Source of the DNA: Isoperla grammatica
Lineage: Eukaryota; Arthropoda; Insecta; Plecoptera; Perlodidae
Length of the DNA stretch: 64,000 nucleotides
Assembly: GCA_945910005.1 (NCBI GenBank)
Contig: OX246740.1
Location: 54,732,221-54,796,220 of the forward strand
Reading direction: 5' to 3'
Shown here: positions 1 through 9,536 of the stretch, piece after piece
How the letters are laid out: the number at the start of each line of letters is the position of its first letter
Numbering within the stretch: the stretch's first letter is position 1
Position numbers and translations under genes: made by a program
Notes under the pieces: generated by a model
Database searches by the model: none
What the model saw: only the letters and a program-made list of their open reading frames with translations
What the model was told of the DNA's origin: nothing

Positions 1-2040
1 GGAAGAAACGGGAAGGAATTCCCTCAACGTAAACGCCGCACAATGGATGCTCTGAAAAAGAAAATGAAACAAGTAGAGAGTTGCCGCAAGTGTGTCTAAC
101 CAATTTCCCTTGTCTCAATCCATCACCGTTTAGGGGTCAGCCTGACGTGCGGCCAGTCCACTCTCCTACAACTCATCGCCCCCCAACCCCCCCTTTCTCT
201 CCACCCTCCCTGTTCTATTTGTCTAAACCAAGGCGCCGCTACGCCGCGAGAGCCATAGCACAAATAGCATTGTGGTGGCAATAGAGGCAGTATACACACA
301 CATACATGTTTATTACTAAAGTATTTATTGATAAAAAGTGTTCCACACAAAGGATTCAAGAAAAGAATGAGCATTTAATGTATTTTGTTAGTAACTTAAA
401 ATGTAATTCAGTAGGAAATATTTGGGATGAGGTTGGGCTAGATATTTTCAAGATCTATGGTAAAAATGTACTATGTTTGGATCAAAAATCAAATTAGACA
501 ATTATTTGAGATATCATTGAGATTGTCTAATTGTATCCGAACAAAATAAATTGTGCATCTTTTTTCTTGAGAATATGTGTAGATCACCATAACATCTGCC
601 CTGACCTGCCTCATCCAAAATGTTGATATTATTTATGTAGCTTTAAACATAGAAACAAAAAGCAATTACAAACTCTAACACTATGTTCAACACTGAAACA
701 TGATAAAACTGCGAAACATCATCATCATTGTGTTCAAACTAGACAAGTATTAGTGCGTATAATAACCACCATTAAAATTAATACACACAATTGAGTTGCT
801 AGTGCGTACACACACACATATATACAACATACACATCTTTGATTACACATGTGTGCACACACACGCATATATTCTAACTCCCTCGCCGGTAGCCAGCCAC
901 AAAAAATATGTGTATGTTGATTCAGTTATATATTTGAATACCGCGTTCAATAAACTCCCCTCGCTCATGATTAATCCGATGGTGTTTATTTAAATGAGCG
1001 CGCCTATGTTTGCGCAGCCCTGACGATATAACGTAAGCGTAAACACACAATGGAAATAAACAACGCGCACCATCAACAAGTTGGGCGAGGGAGGAAATTA
1101 CCTGTTGGACGAGAACTAGCCCGATGTGATTACTAAACTCTCTGTGACGTCATCAAGCCCCACATCGACGCGTCATAATTGTGTTCATTTCCGGCGACCC
1201 CCCTCCCCCCCCTTCGTGCGACGTCGAATATTCGCGAGGGCCGAGCGGCCATGTTTTGCACCTTTCAATATTCAATTAAATTGTTTTTCACCCCCACACG
1301 AAAACAAGGGAAGTAACAAATGTGACGTCAACTGAATTGTGTAGCGACCTGCATTATTGAATAAGGTTGGTTTCTTTAGATGCTACGTAAAAGCTGGTAG
1401 ACTTAAATTATTGAGAACTTGGATTTGTGATCGAGAAAGTTAAATTGCCCCAAAACACATACAAGCGTGTACTCAACAATCAAAGATTTATTACTTGTTA
1501 AAAAAATGATAAGTGACCAACTTTCATCTTCAAGTAACAAGTTCTAAATTCTAAGTGAAAAACTCGAATCAAATTGGCATCTTTTAATGTAAACTATACC
1601 CCAGTCAACTGAAAGTAAACAAGTTTGATGTGCTCAGTAAGTACCAAATAGTTCTATCAAAGGGTTTTATCTTCGACGGAGCTCTTTGATTATGTCGACG
1701 ACCAATTTAAATAACAAATTCCATGTTCTAAATAATCTAGTAAGCCCCCTTCTCCCTAAGCACTCAGCTAGCCACAAATCTATGACGGCGGCACATTACT
1801 TGTTAATGTTAGTATAAATGTAAGCAATGTGACTTGTTTTCTAAACATACTGATGAGATTACTAACACATACAATTGCCAACGTATGACTGCATTGTTTG
1901 GTCTAGCCGGGTCATGGATCTCTAAACTAAGGTTTTATTCAGTCCCAAGTTCCTTCGTTATCACCCGGTAAATGTGGGTCGCTCGCATTAGGGGTGAGAG
2001 CAACAACCCACCCCTCGGGGATACAAGTGCTGCTCTCTGC
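1..2040. other. AT-rich stretch, no gene recognised
   Basis: I see no long reading frame and no clear repeat here. A patch around 980-1340 is richer in C, G and CpG than its surroundings and contains TGACGTCA-like motifs at about 1145 and 1323, which resemble CRE sites. This could be regulatory, but no transcript start can be shown. CA-rich simple sequence occurs near 795-870. Confidence 0.5.
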
Positions 2041-2094
2041 GGTGGTGGTGCTGTACAGAGTGGGGTGGGTAGTTGTAACAAGGTCACGCGGCCA

Positions 2095-2240
2095 CGACAA
2101 CATTGCTCTAGTAAAGTCTGTTTTGTGTGGCTCGCTCTTAGGGTGGCTTCCTGTTTGCAATGCACAAGGTCCAGGTTTGATTCCCGGTGAGGGATCGTGT
2201 TTGTAACTTTGTAAATTGACTTAAATACGTACGATTTCGG
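2095..2240 (+). repeat. Possible tRNA-derived SINE remnant
   Basis: A B-box-like GGTTTGATTCC lies at about 2172-2182 inside a T-arm-like context. A possible A-box-like stretch (TGTGGCTCGC) lies about 50 bp upstream. The spacing fits a tRNA-like SINE head. No target duplication or clear tail was found, and the similarity to the other SINEs in the window is weak. Confidence 0.35.
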
Positions 2241-2813
2241 TACTAAACTCAGACAAGACTTACTATGTCCATACCCCCAAACTATAGTATGTTCCTCTGT
2301 GCTGTGCACTAGTGTTGATATAGAGTGTAAAAGGTCATATCATCAAAGAAATACATTATAGCAAAAAATTGAGGATGTAACTCTACTTATCGGAAGAACA
2401 AAATGTAAGTTTTAAAACTTTTTCAACTCTAGTTTTCTTGTAGAGTTCACAACTCACTAATAAGAAACATTAAGTACGAACACGAATTCAAGAGAAAACT
2501 TTCGTGTAATGACAAAACTTTGTAGACAAGTTTTAGAACTACCTACTTAAGTTCTCCAGTTGTTAAAAAATCAACAAGTTCCTCCACCAGTCAACTCTGC
2601 TACGCGAGCCCCAGAACGAACCTGCCACACACTGCGCAATCCCTCCACGCCGATGTACCGGAGCACCCAGGCCACGGCCTTCCTTGCAATGCCCCACTAC
2701 CCATCGTGTAGTATACTACACTGCCGTGCTTCTCAAACTGTGACACCCCAACAGATTTCAGTATAGTTATTATTTTATTCAATTTTATCATAACATAAAC
2801 AAAACTCGCTATA

Positions 2814-3305
2814 GGGTACGCACAACACCAAAACACAACAATGAAACAAATGAATTGAACCGATGGACAAACAAGCTGTCAAAAAAAATATGAAGTTCTG
2901 AAGTTGTTAAAAACAAACGTTCAGAACGTTTACAAACTTTCAGATAGTTGCTGTCCATTAAGGCTGGTCCACACATATTTTGAAGACATAATGCATAAGG
3001 TTTTAAGAAATTGTTTAAAAAACAACAATGAAAACAATGTCTTAAAACTAAAGCTTTGTGTGAACGCCAGTACGTGTTTCCTATGATCCAACTTTACGAC
3101 TACGCGTTAAACCTTAAATCGTATGTCTTAAAAATCTGTGTGGACCAGCCTAAATTTTAACTGGCGAGCAGTTACTATCGTTACAACTAATTGTTTATCC
3201 TCATTATTTGCAAAGATATTACTTTGACAGCTTGTTGTTTGTTCACCAGTTCAATTCATTTATTCCATTGTTGTAGTTCGGCTGTTACGTCAGTTGTGCG
3301 TACCC
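2814..3305 (+). mobile_element. M1 TIR element, copy 1 (interrupted)
   Basis: Termini are GGGTACGCACAAC and its reverse complement, 13 bp and perfect; the inverted similarity continues imperfectly for about 70-80 bp. No transposase frame is present, so it is a non-autonomous (MITE-like) element that would depend on a transposase encoded elsewhere. Compared with the 309-bp copy at 5492-5800, this copy carries an extra 191-bp TIR element at 2961-3151. Target duplication is unclear and the superfamily is not assigned. Confidence 0.8.
2961..3151. mobile_element. 191-bp TIR element nested in M1
   Basis: It starts AGGCTGGTCCACACA and ends with the exact reverse complement. Imperfect inverted similarity extends to about 45 bp per side. 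The M1 copies at 5492 and 16745 have continuous sequence here, except for about 8 bp missing at the junction in this copy, so this is an insertion into M1. No coding capacity; superfamily unassigned. Confidence 0.8.
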
Positions 3306-4440
3306 CATTTCGTAAGCATGACAATATTATATTTACGTTGAGACAACGTGTGAGACGCACTGTACATTACAGCCCACGGCCTTCTAGGTGAGCAAGTGTT
3401 TCATGCAATATCCAACACTGCTCATGTATATTCAACGTGCCTGCGGATACTAGTTATGAGTGTCTCGGAAACATATTGGTGCGGTCAACCCAAGTCCCAA
3501 CAATAGCATCTAGAGCGCGCCACCTGTCAATTATACTTTCAACTCTAGGGCCCGGTAACATCGCGTAAACATCGGAAAACTAATATAGAGATGATTGTTG
3601 CTAAACCAGAGTACCGGCTTAATTGGATTTATTTGCCTCGGTTTGTCTAGTGAATAATGGAAATTGAGATTAGCATGCATTAGGTATTCAACCCCATTCG
3701 TTCTACATTTCCTTCAGTTATATATAATAACTCTAAGTTATTCCATATAACTCAACCATCTTAACAGTGAACTGTGATCACACAAAGCATTCTTCAAGGC
3801 CATTTTGTCTGCCAAAACATCACATCTGTTTGCATTCGACCGGCGCAGTTCATTGTAGAAATGTTTTACTTGGCGTTCGATTGAAGTTCTACAGTGGTCC
3901 CCAAAATTGTTTGTATCCCTACTATACTTTACTAAAAAATAACATGAAGAAACCCTCTTGTCTCGTCCATTCTTTTTTTATACTCTCATTGTGGTCGCAA
4001 TCAGAATTGCACATCAACCCTCAATGAGCATGGTATACATAGAACCAAATGATTTGAGTTCCAGTAAAAGGTATATATATAATAGATGTTTTGCGACAGA
4101 CACAACTTTTTGCACTAATTATCCACTCGAATAGCGGAACTGTATTAATTAATACACAAACACACACACACACACGCGCGCATAAAACAACAAAGCAATT
4201 AATCAAAAGCAATTATTACAATATGATGAGTAGGCTGAATTGTGCGCGCGACTGTACATGCAGGTTGCACGCGTGATTGATGTATTTCACGTGTGACGTG
4301 TTACAGTCAGGCGGGGGGGGGGGGGCATAATGGCTTGATGATGAGACTAATCTACGACGAGACAGTATTGACGCGTTGTACCTTGACGCGCCGTTGTTTT
4401 GTCTATTGTCCAAATTCAGTACAATGATTGCAAGATATTG
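3306..4440. other. No gene recognised; simple repeats
   Basis: AT-rich sequence without a supported frame. It contains a short (CA)n tract at about 4157-4183 and a G13 run at 4313-4325. Nothing else stands out. Confidence 0.5.
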
Positions 4441-4449
4441 CACCTTGAT

Positions 4450-4770
4450 CGAGATAGTTGCGTTTATATGTCGTTGACACTACACGTCGAAGACTACGCA
4501 TTTACATGTAAACTCTTGATTTTGAAAGAAGACGTGGGTATGTTTAATTGACTTGAACACACCAGCTTGTTTGGCATTAGACCCTCTATTAGCAGGTATG
4601 AACAAAACTGCAAAAACTCCTCGTTTCTCGAGATAATTGCGTTTATATGTCCTTAGCTCTACACGACGAAGTGTACGCATTTACACGTAAACTCTTGATT
4701 TGAAAGAAGACTTGGGTATGTTTAATTGACTTGAATACTCCATCTTAATTGGCATTAGGCTCTCTAGCTG
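4450..4770 (+). repeat. Two-copy tandem repeat, ~178-bp period
   Basis: Two diverged direct copies begin at CGAGATA (4450 and 4629) and share TTGCGTTTATATGTC, a CGCATTTACA block, AAACTCTTGATTT and GTATGTTTAATTGACTTGAA in the same order. The offset is 178-179 bp. No coding potential. Confidence 0.75.
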
Positions 4771-5176
4771 TGCTCATACAGCGAATCACACTAGTTGACT
4801 TAACGTAGGCAGGCGGTGACATTATTAGTTACGACAACGGTTGGGAAGTGACCCGGCACCTCCACCAAAGAGTAAGTTTCAGTGGTGACGTCATCGGTTT
4901 CCTACTTGGACCGGCTGACATTCATTATTCGTGAGAAGGACGGGATTATCTCCGACTGTATCAACAGGCTCACGTCCATCCATGTTTATCACCATCTAGG
5001 GGTGGTGTAGCGTGGCTGGACATGAGAGGAGATGATAAGAGTTGAACACAGACGTGTCGCCTCATGGTTACGTCAAGTGATGAGTGCGCACAAGAAAATA
5101 AGACCCTCGCTACGGGTAGACTCCTGTTAAACCGACGTCACCGATCTTTGGGCGAGCTCAAGGTCATCTTACTGAT

Positions 5177-5464
5177 TGGTCGAACCATGGACTTATAATA
5201 GTAACTTCGTTACTGGACCTGAATCACCTAACAAATCAATGTACCAATTAAATAGCCACGGAAGAAGGCGGTGGGCAGCCATTTTTGCCCTTAAGTTTCG
5301 GATTTTGACATTGTTCACATTGTTGTTAAGACTGTTGATGTGTAATTGCTTAGCGATGGCGGCTAAAATGTCCGAGAATGTCAAAAACCGGAAATGAGAA
5401 TTGCCGACGCGTATTCCAACCATATGTTGCACATCCAGATAGTTGTAAGTCCATGGTCGAACCA
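5177..5464. mobile_element. 288-bp TIR element
   Basis: The ends are inverted copies of a ~22-bp sequence containing CCATGGACTTA; 19 of 22 positions match. Between them is AT-rich DNA without a transposase frame, so it is MITE-like. No convincing target duplication is seen. It lies 27 bp upstream of an M1 copy. Confidence 0.55.
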
Positions 5465-5491
5465 TGTATACAGCGTAATGTAAGACTTATA

Positions 5492-5800
5492 GGGTACGCA
5501 CAACACCAAAACACAACAATGAAACAAATGAATTGAACCGATGGACAAACAAGCTGTCAAAAAAAAAATGAAGTTCTGAAGTTGAAAAAAACAAACGTTC
5601 AGAACGTTTACAACCTTTCAGATAGTTGCTGTTCATTACTGAACATAAATTTTAACTGGCGAGCAGTTACTATCGTTACAACTAATTGTTTCTCCTCATT
5701 ATTTGCAAAGATATTACTTTGACAGCTTGTTGTTTGTCCACCAGTTCAATTCATTTATTCCATTGTTGTAGTTGGGCTGTTACGTCAGTTGTGCGTACCC
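5492..5800 (+). mobile_element. M1 TIR element, copy 2 (uninterrupted)
   Basis: This is the cleanest 309-bp member of family M1: 13-bp perfect termini (GGGTACGCACAAC and reverse complement) within 70-83-bp imperfect TIRs, and an internal segment with AACGTTCAGAACGTTTA and GGCGAGCAGTTACTATCG. There is no transposase. It serves as the reference for the nested insertion in copy 1. Confidence 0.85.
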
Positions 5801-6605
5801 TTTACATTAGCATTTCTTATGAACACTTGAATGCAACTCGTCGATTCCAATGCTACCGTCTTCTATAACAGAATACAGAGAAAAGTGATGTGTTAGCGAA
5901 GAAACACAATAAGGGGATGGAACCCGAGACCTCATCTTTTCGAGACAGGAACAAAGCCACACAAGACAGTTGACTATAGTATACACCTGTGGGTTCTTGA
6001 ATGAGCCAGCACCATAGCAACCATAGTGTTTACACCCCTAACATTAATCATAATGTTGTAAACATCTTCGGTAATGTAGTATTTTCCTAGTATCGACATC
6101 TCAGTAGTCTTACCGCTACCCGATAGTCAATAATATTTATCTACCAGCTGTAATTACTCTGCGTGAAAAATGTTCGTGTAGCGAGATAAATTGAAATATC
6201 CGAAGTAATGTATAATATATATATATGGACCGTGCAAGCCGACCAGTCAATAAATTATCTTTATTAACCGAATTAATGGCCGATCGAATACCGATGCGGG
6301 GTGGGTTATTCGATATAAAACGATCAATCATTTATTCATTAATGCAACGAACGCAATCGCTCGTCATTATTTATGCTTACATTTTGATACGCACTATCTT
6401 AATGTAGCTTATAGACAGGGGGGGAGGTATGGGAGATGATGGTTATATATACGTATACAATGGACACATGAGACGATGGGTGCGGTTATTGTACGCGAAT
6501 TAAAAATATGAATTAGACTATTAAGTTGAATTGTATAACTACCGTACATGGTTTCAAGAAATAGAATAATCGATGACATTAGTTAGTAGTGGATAACAAA
6601 TCACC
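5801..6605. other. No gene recognised
   Basis: AT-rich DNA with a short (TA)n at about 6211-6226 and no supported frame or repeat family. Confidence 0.5.
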
Positions 6606-6705
6606 TATATAATGTCATAGATGATTATATGTTAGATTGGGTTAGGTTATGTTAGGTTAGGTTAGAACCTAACCCAACCTAACATATCATCCATAATATC
6701 ATTGC
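6606..6705. repeat. Telomere-like hairpin (TTAGG/CCTAA inverted repeat)
   Basis: Arms of about 38 bp are inverted copies containing degenerate TTAGG/TTGGG units. The short loop is made of further TTAGG units, and the centre reads GGTTAGAACCTAACC. A third partial copy of the arm start, in direct orientation to the left arm, occurs at about 6750-6780. Confidence 0.7.
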
Positions 6706-6777
6706 TATAGGCAGTGAAACGCAGCGTTCATACGAATGGATCAATACCAATGATATTATAGATGAAATGTTAGGTAT

Positions 6778-6807
6778 GGTGGGGGTGGGTGGGGGTGGTG
6801 GGTGGGT
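6778..6807 (+). other. Possible G-quadruplex-forming tract
   Basis: Five G-runs of 3-5 bases are separated by 1-4-base loops, which fits the usual G-quadruplex sequence pattern on the plus strand. It could be a simple-sequence tract with no function. Confidence 0.5.
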
Positions 6808-6924
6808 TGTTAGTTATATGGTAGGCCTAACGTAATGTTGTAATGCGAATATATTAATATTTCTAGGATTGCAATCCCGATTGCGATGGCAACAATTGTG
6901 GTTGGTTGGGGCTTTGCCTTTAGG

Positions 6925-7165
6925 TCCGTATCATAGTCATCCCCTATCCCTAGGGGCGCCCAGTATTGCTAAGGTTGGAATTCATAGTCGGCCCCTACAC
7001 CTAGGGGCACCCATTGTTGCTATGGATTTGTTTTGTTTATGGGAAATAACATGCAAACAACTGTTACCTTGGTAACAATGGGCGCCCCTAGGTGTAGGGG
7101 CCGACTATGAACTCCAACCTAAGGATCTGACAACCACGGGCGCTCCTAGGGGTAGGACCCCCAGT
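6925..7165. mobile_element. Older M2-like element, split by a younger M2
   Basis: Outside the M2 copy at 6973-7119 lie two inverted pieces related to the same TIR: a CCTAGGGGCGCCC block at about 6946-6961 and GGGCGCTCCTAGGGG at about 7139-7153. This fits a diverged M2 relative into which the younger copy inserted. The outer limits are approximate. Confidence 0.5.
6973..7119. mobile_element. M2 TIR element, copy 1
   Basis: A 147-bp element begins GGTTGGAATTCATAGTCGGC and ends with a near-perfect reverse complement; TIRs are about 45 bp and include CCTACACCTAGGGG. It is flanked by TAA on both sides (6970-6972 and 7120-7122). A 3-bp TWA-type duplication is typical of the PIF/Harbinger superfamily, so assignment there is plausible but not proven. 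No coding capacity. Confidence 0.8.
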
Positions 7166-7347
7166 TTGTGTTCTGAAGTCCGCTCGCAATATGTAACACA
7201 ATCTTAGTAATAATGTTCTAGTAGTCCGGTTCTCTATATCTATGTCGAGCGGCCGGGTAACTCGAGGGGTGTGCAATGTGCATGTTGTACAGGCCAACCC
7301 CATCGCCTGCTCAGAGGTCGTTTACTCGAGTTGTGCAACCCCACCGA

Positions 7348-7379
7348 GGGAAAACAGTGCAGACAAACTTTACGTGGAA
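7348..7379 (+). repeat. 32-bp sequence copied in the copia-interrupted hairpin loop
   Basis: The segment starting GGGAAAACAGTGCAGAC is also found in the loop of the inverted repeat 7655-12652. There it is split by the copia insertion: GGGAAAAC remains on the left flank of the element, and AACAGTGCAG onward remains on the right. Confidence 0.7.
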
Positions 7380-7503
7380 TCGAGATTAGGAAATCGATCG
7401 CTGCACATTTTATTGCACTTCCGGTGTAAGAAGTCGATAACGGGGACATGAAGTAGCGCCGGTGATAGTGTCAGATATACATTGGGAGATGACATTAAAG
7501 CAT

Positions 7504-7544
7504 AGCACAGCACAGCACAGCACAGCACAGCACAGCACAGCACA
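7504..7544 (+). repeat. (AGCAC)n microsatellite
   Basis: About eight perfect copies of a 5-base unit. Confidence 0.9.
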
Positions 7545-7628
7545 CAGATGGAAGTGTTTCCTACGTTCTCCTACGTTCTACAGCCAATTAACTCAGCCAT
7601 TTGGCCTCTCCGATTATACACCATGTCC

Positions 7629-7650
7629 TATATATATATATATATATATA
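7629..7650 (+). repeat. (TA)n microsatellite
   Basis: A TA dinucleotide run next to the left arm of the inverted repeat that holds the copia element. Confidence 0.9.
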
Positions 7651-7654
7651 CATG

Positions 7655-7769
7655 GTTAAAATTGTAAATACCACGGGTTGTTAAGTCACGTTTACTGCAC
7701 TTACTTGTCATATTAGTCGACGTTTCTGAGCAACGTATGTGCTCTGTCCTCAGGACACTATGTCACTGT
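7655..7769. repeat. Left arm of inverted repeat interrupted by copia
   Basis: The reverse complement of this ~115-bp segment is found almost unchanged at 12539-12652. With copia removed, the two arms would face each other across a loop of about 35 bp, giving a fold-back structure. Confidence 0.85.
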
Positions 7770-7779
7770 GGGGGAAAAC

Positions 7780-7953
7780 TGTTAGTTATAAATGCATGGA
7801 TCGACGATGTACACTTGATATAAGGAGCAATAAGAAAACACTTGTTTCTTCTGTGGTATGTCATGAGCAACTGAATCTATTTCTATGAACGGAAACAGGA
7901 AGTACAGTACAAGTCAAGACTCACAGCCTTCTTGATCAGATTATACACTAACA
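7780..7953 (-). repeat. 3' LTR of copia element
   Basis: 174 bp, identical to 12338-12511. On the minus strand it runs TGTTAGTG...AACTAACA. The stop codon of the reverse transcriptase frame (7941-7943) lies just inside it. Confidence 0.95.
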
Positions 7954-9536
7954 CTCCCCCTATAATCCTGGTCAATAAGACCCAAACCTTTTACACACTT
8001 AACATGTTGTGCATGGCTAGTGGCCTTTGTCAATATGTCGGCCATCATTTCAGTCCCTGCAATATGCCGTACTTTCACTCTTCCCTTCTCAACAAACTCC
8101 TTGACTTGGAGGTCTCTTGTATCTAAATGTTTAGTCTTATGTGTTAACCCTACATTTCCTGCAATACACACTGCTCCTTGATTATCACAATATACATTAG
8201 CACACAGATTTTCTTTAAAGATCTCATTAAATAAATTTGACAGAAAAACAGCTTCACACACAGCTTCATTTAGTGCTTTGAACTCAGCCTCAGTACTAGA
8301 TTTAGAGACAGATGTTTGCTTTTTACTTGACCAATGAATGGGGCCAGTCCCCGAACAGAAAACAAACCCAGTATAGGACCTCCGGTCTTTAAGATCATTG
8401 GCATGATCAGCATCAACATACCCGATGATTGGTTTTCCAGTTTTAACATACCTTATACAGTAATTTGCAGTCTGCTTCAAATATTTCAATAACCTTTTTG
8501 CTGCTGCCCAGTGTTTGCTTTTTGGTTTTTCATTAAACTGACTTAAATAACTTGCAGCAAATGCAATGTCAGGTCTTGAACAGACTGCAAGGTACATAAT
8601 AGATCCAATTAACTGACGGTAGGGCACATCAACTACCTCCTCACCGTTGTCCTCTTCTAATTTCTGGCTAAGATCTAAAGGTGTCTTTACACCATTACAA
8701 TCTAAGTGACCAAACCTCTTTAAAATATCAAATACATATTGCTTTTGGCTTATAGTAATTGAATTTTCCTCTACTTTGAAATCCATGCCTAGACAGTATT
8801 TGATCACACCCAGATCCTTAATATTAAACTTAAGTTTAAGACATTCTTTCAATGCATTACTTTGTTTCACATCATTTGAAAAAACAATAAAATCATCCAC
8901 ATAAAGTGCAATAATGACCAATGACTTCCCATGAGAGTATACAAAAACACATGGCTCATAAACACACTTCTTATAACCAAGACTCTCTAAAGTATTGCGT
9001 GCCTCTTGATACCACATCCTTGACGATTGCTTTAAACCGTAAATAGCTTTATTGAGCAAACACACCTTGTGATCCTGCTCCCCCAGAACCTTTACTCCCT
9101 CTGGTATTTTCATCAAAACTCTTTCTTCTAACTTTCCATTAAGAAATGCGGTAGGCACATCTAGATGTTCCACTGTCATCCCACGTTCGACTGCCTGAGC
9201 CAAAAGAAATCTAATGGTTTCGTACCTTACAACTGGTGAAAATGTATCAGTATAATTAACACCATATTCTTGCGAAAATCCTTTGGCCACTAATCTGGCT
9301 TTGTATTTATCTAGGGTTCCATCTTGACCTCTCTTAATGCTAAAAACCCATTTGGATTCTACTACATTCTCCCCTTTTGGCATAGAAATAACATCCCAAG
9401 TTTCATTTTTCTTTAGCGAAGCAAGCTCATCTCGAATGGCCTTGATCCAATGGTCCTTATCCTTCCCACTGATTGCTTCCAAGTAACTTTGAGGAATCTT
9501 TACATTTTCGTAAACTGCCTGATACGCCTCTAATCC
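7941..9536 (-). CDS. Copia pol C-terminal part: reverse transcriptase and RNase H
   Basis: The frame opens after a stop at 9537-9539 and ends inside the 3' LTR. It has no ATG of its own at the start of the conserved region; homology-like sequence begins at once, so it is the continuation of a longer polyprotein. The reverse transcriptase (RVT_2 type) shows KARLVAKG, LDVPTAFLNG with the first catalytic Asp, YGLKQSSRMW and the active-site YVDD about 195 residues in. The C-terminal RNase H shows GYVDADHAND, SSTEAEFKAL and YCDNQGAV with its acidic residues, ending in ADILTKA. It would copy element RNA into DNA inside cytoplasmic particles. It overlaps the upstream frame by only 7 nt, in the -1 phase. 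Confidence 0.93.
   Translation of the reverse strand, partial: GLEAYQAVYENVKIPQSYLEAISGKDKDHWIKAIRDELASLKKNETWDVISMPKGENVVESKWVFSIKRGQDGTLDKYKARLVAKGFSQEYGVNYTDTFSPVVRYETIRFLLAQAVERGMTVEHLDVPTAFLNGKLEERVLMKIPEGVKVLGEQDHKVCLLNKAIYGLKQSSRMWYQEARNTLESLGYKKCVYEPCVFVYSHGKSLVIIALYVDDFIVFSNDVKQSNALKECLKLKFNIKDLGVIKYCLGMDFKVEENSITISQKQYVFDILKRFGHLDCNGVKTPLDLSQKLEEDNGEEVVDVPYRQLIGSIMYLAVCSRPDIAFAASYLSQFNEKPKSKHWAAAKRLLKYLKQTANYCIRYVKTGKPIIGYVDADHANDLKDRRSYTGFVFCSGTGPIHWSSKKQTSVSKSSTEAEFKALNEAVCEAVFLSNLFNEIFKENLCANVYCDNQGAVCIAGNVGLTHKTKHLDTRDLQVKEFVEKGRVKVRHIAGTEMMADILTKATSHAQHVKCVKGLGLIDQDYRGSVSV
7954..7960 (-). promoter_or_regulatory. Polypurine tract of copia
   Basis: On the minus strand GGGGGAG lies immediately before the TG of the 3' LTR. 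This is the expected place for plus-strand DNA priming. Confidence 0.8.

Noticed and set aside
5193..5465. Overlapping plus- and minus-strand frames of 73-90 codons
   Set aside because: They start in the inverted ends of the 288-bp TIR element and have no protein-like features.
9530..9536. Programmed -1 frameshift site in copia
   Set aside because: The 7-nt overlap GGATTAG is not a classic slippery heptamer; an indel is simpler. Kept as a question for comparison with other copies.
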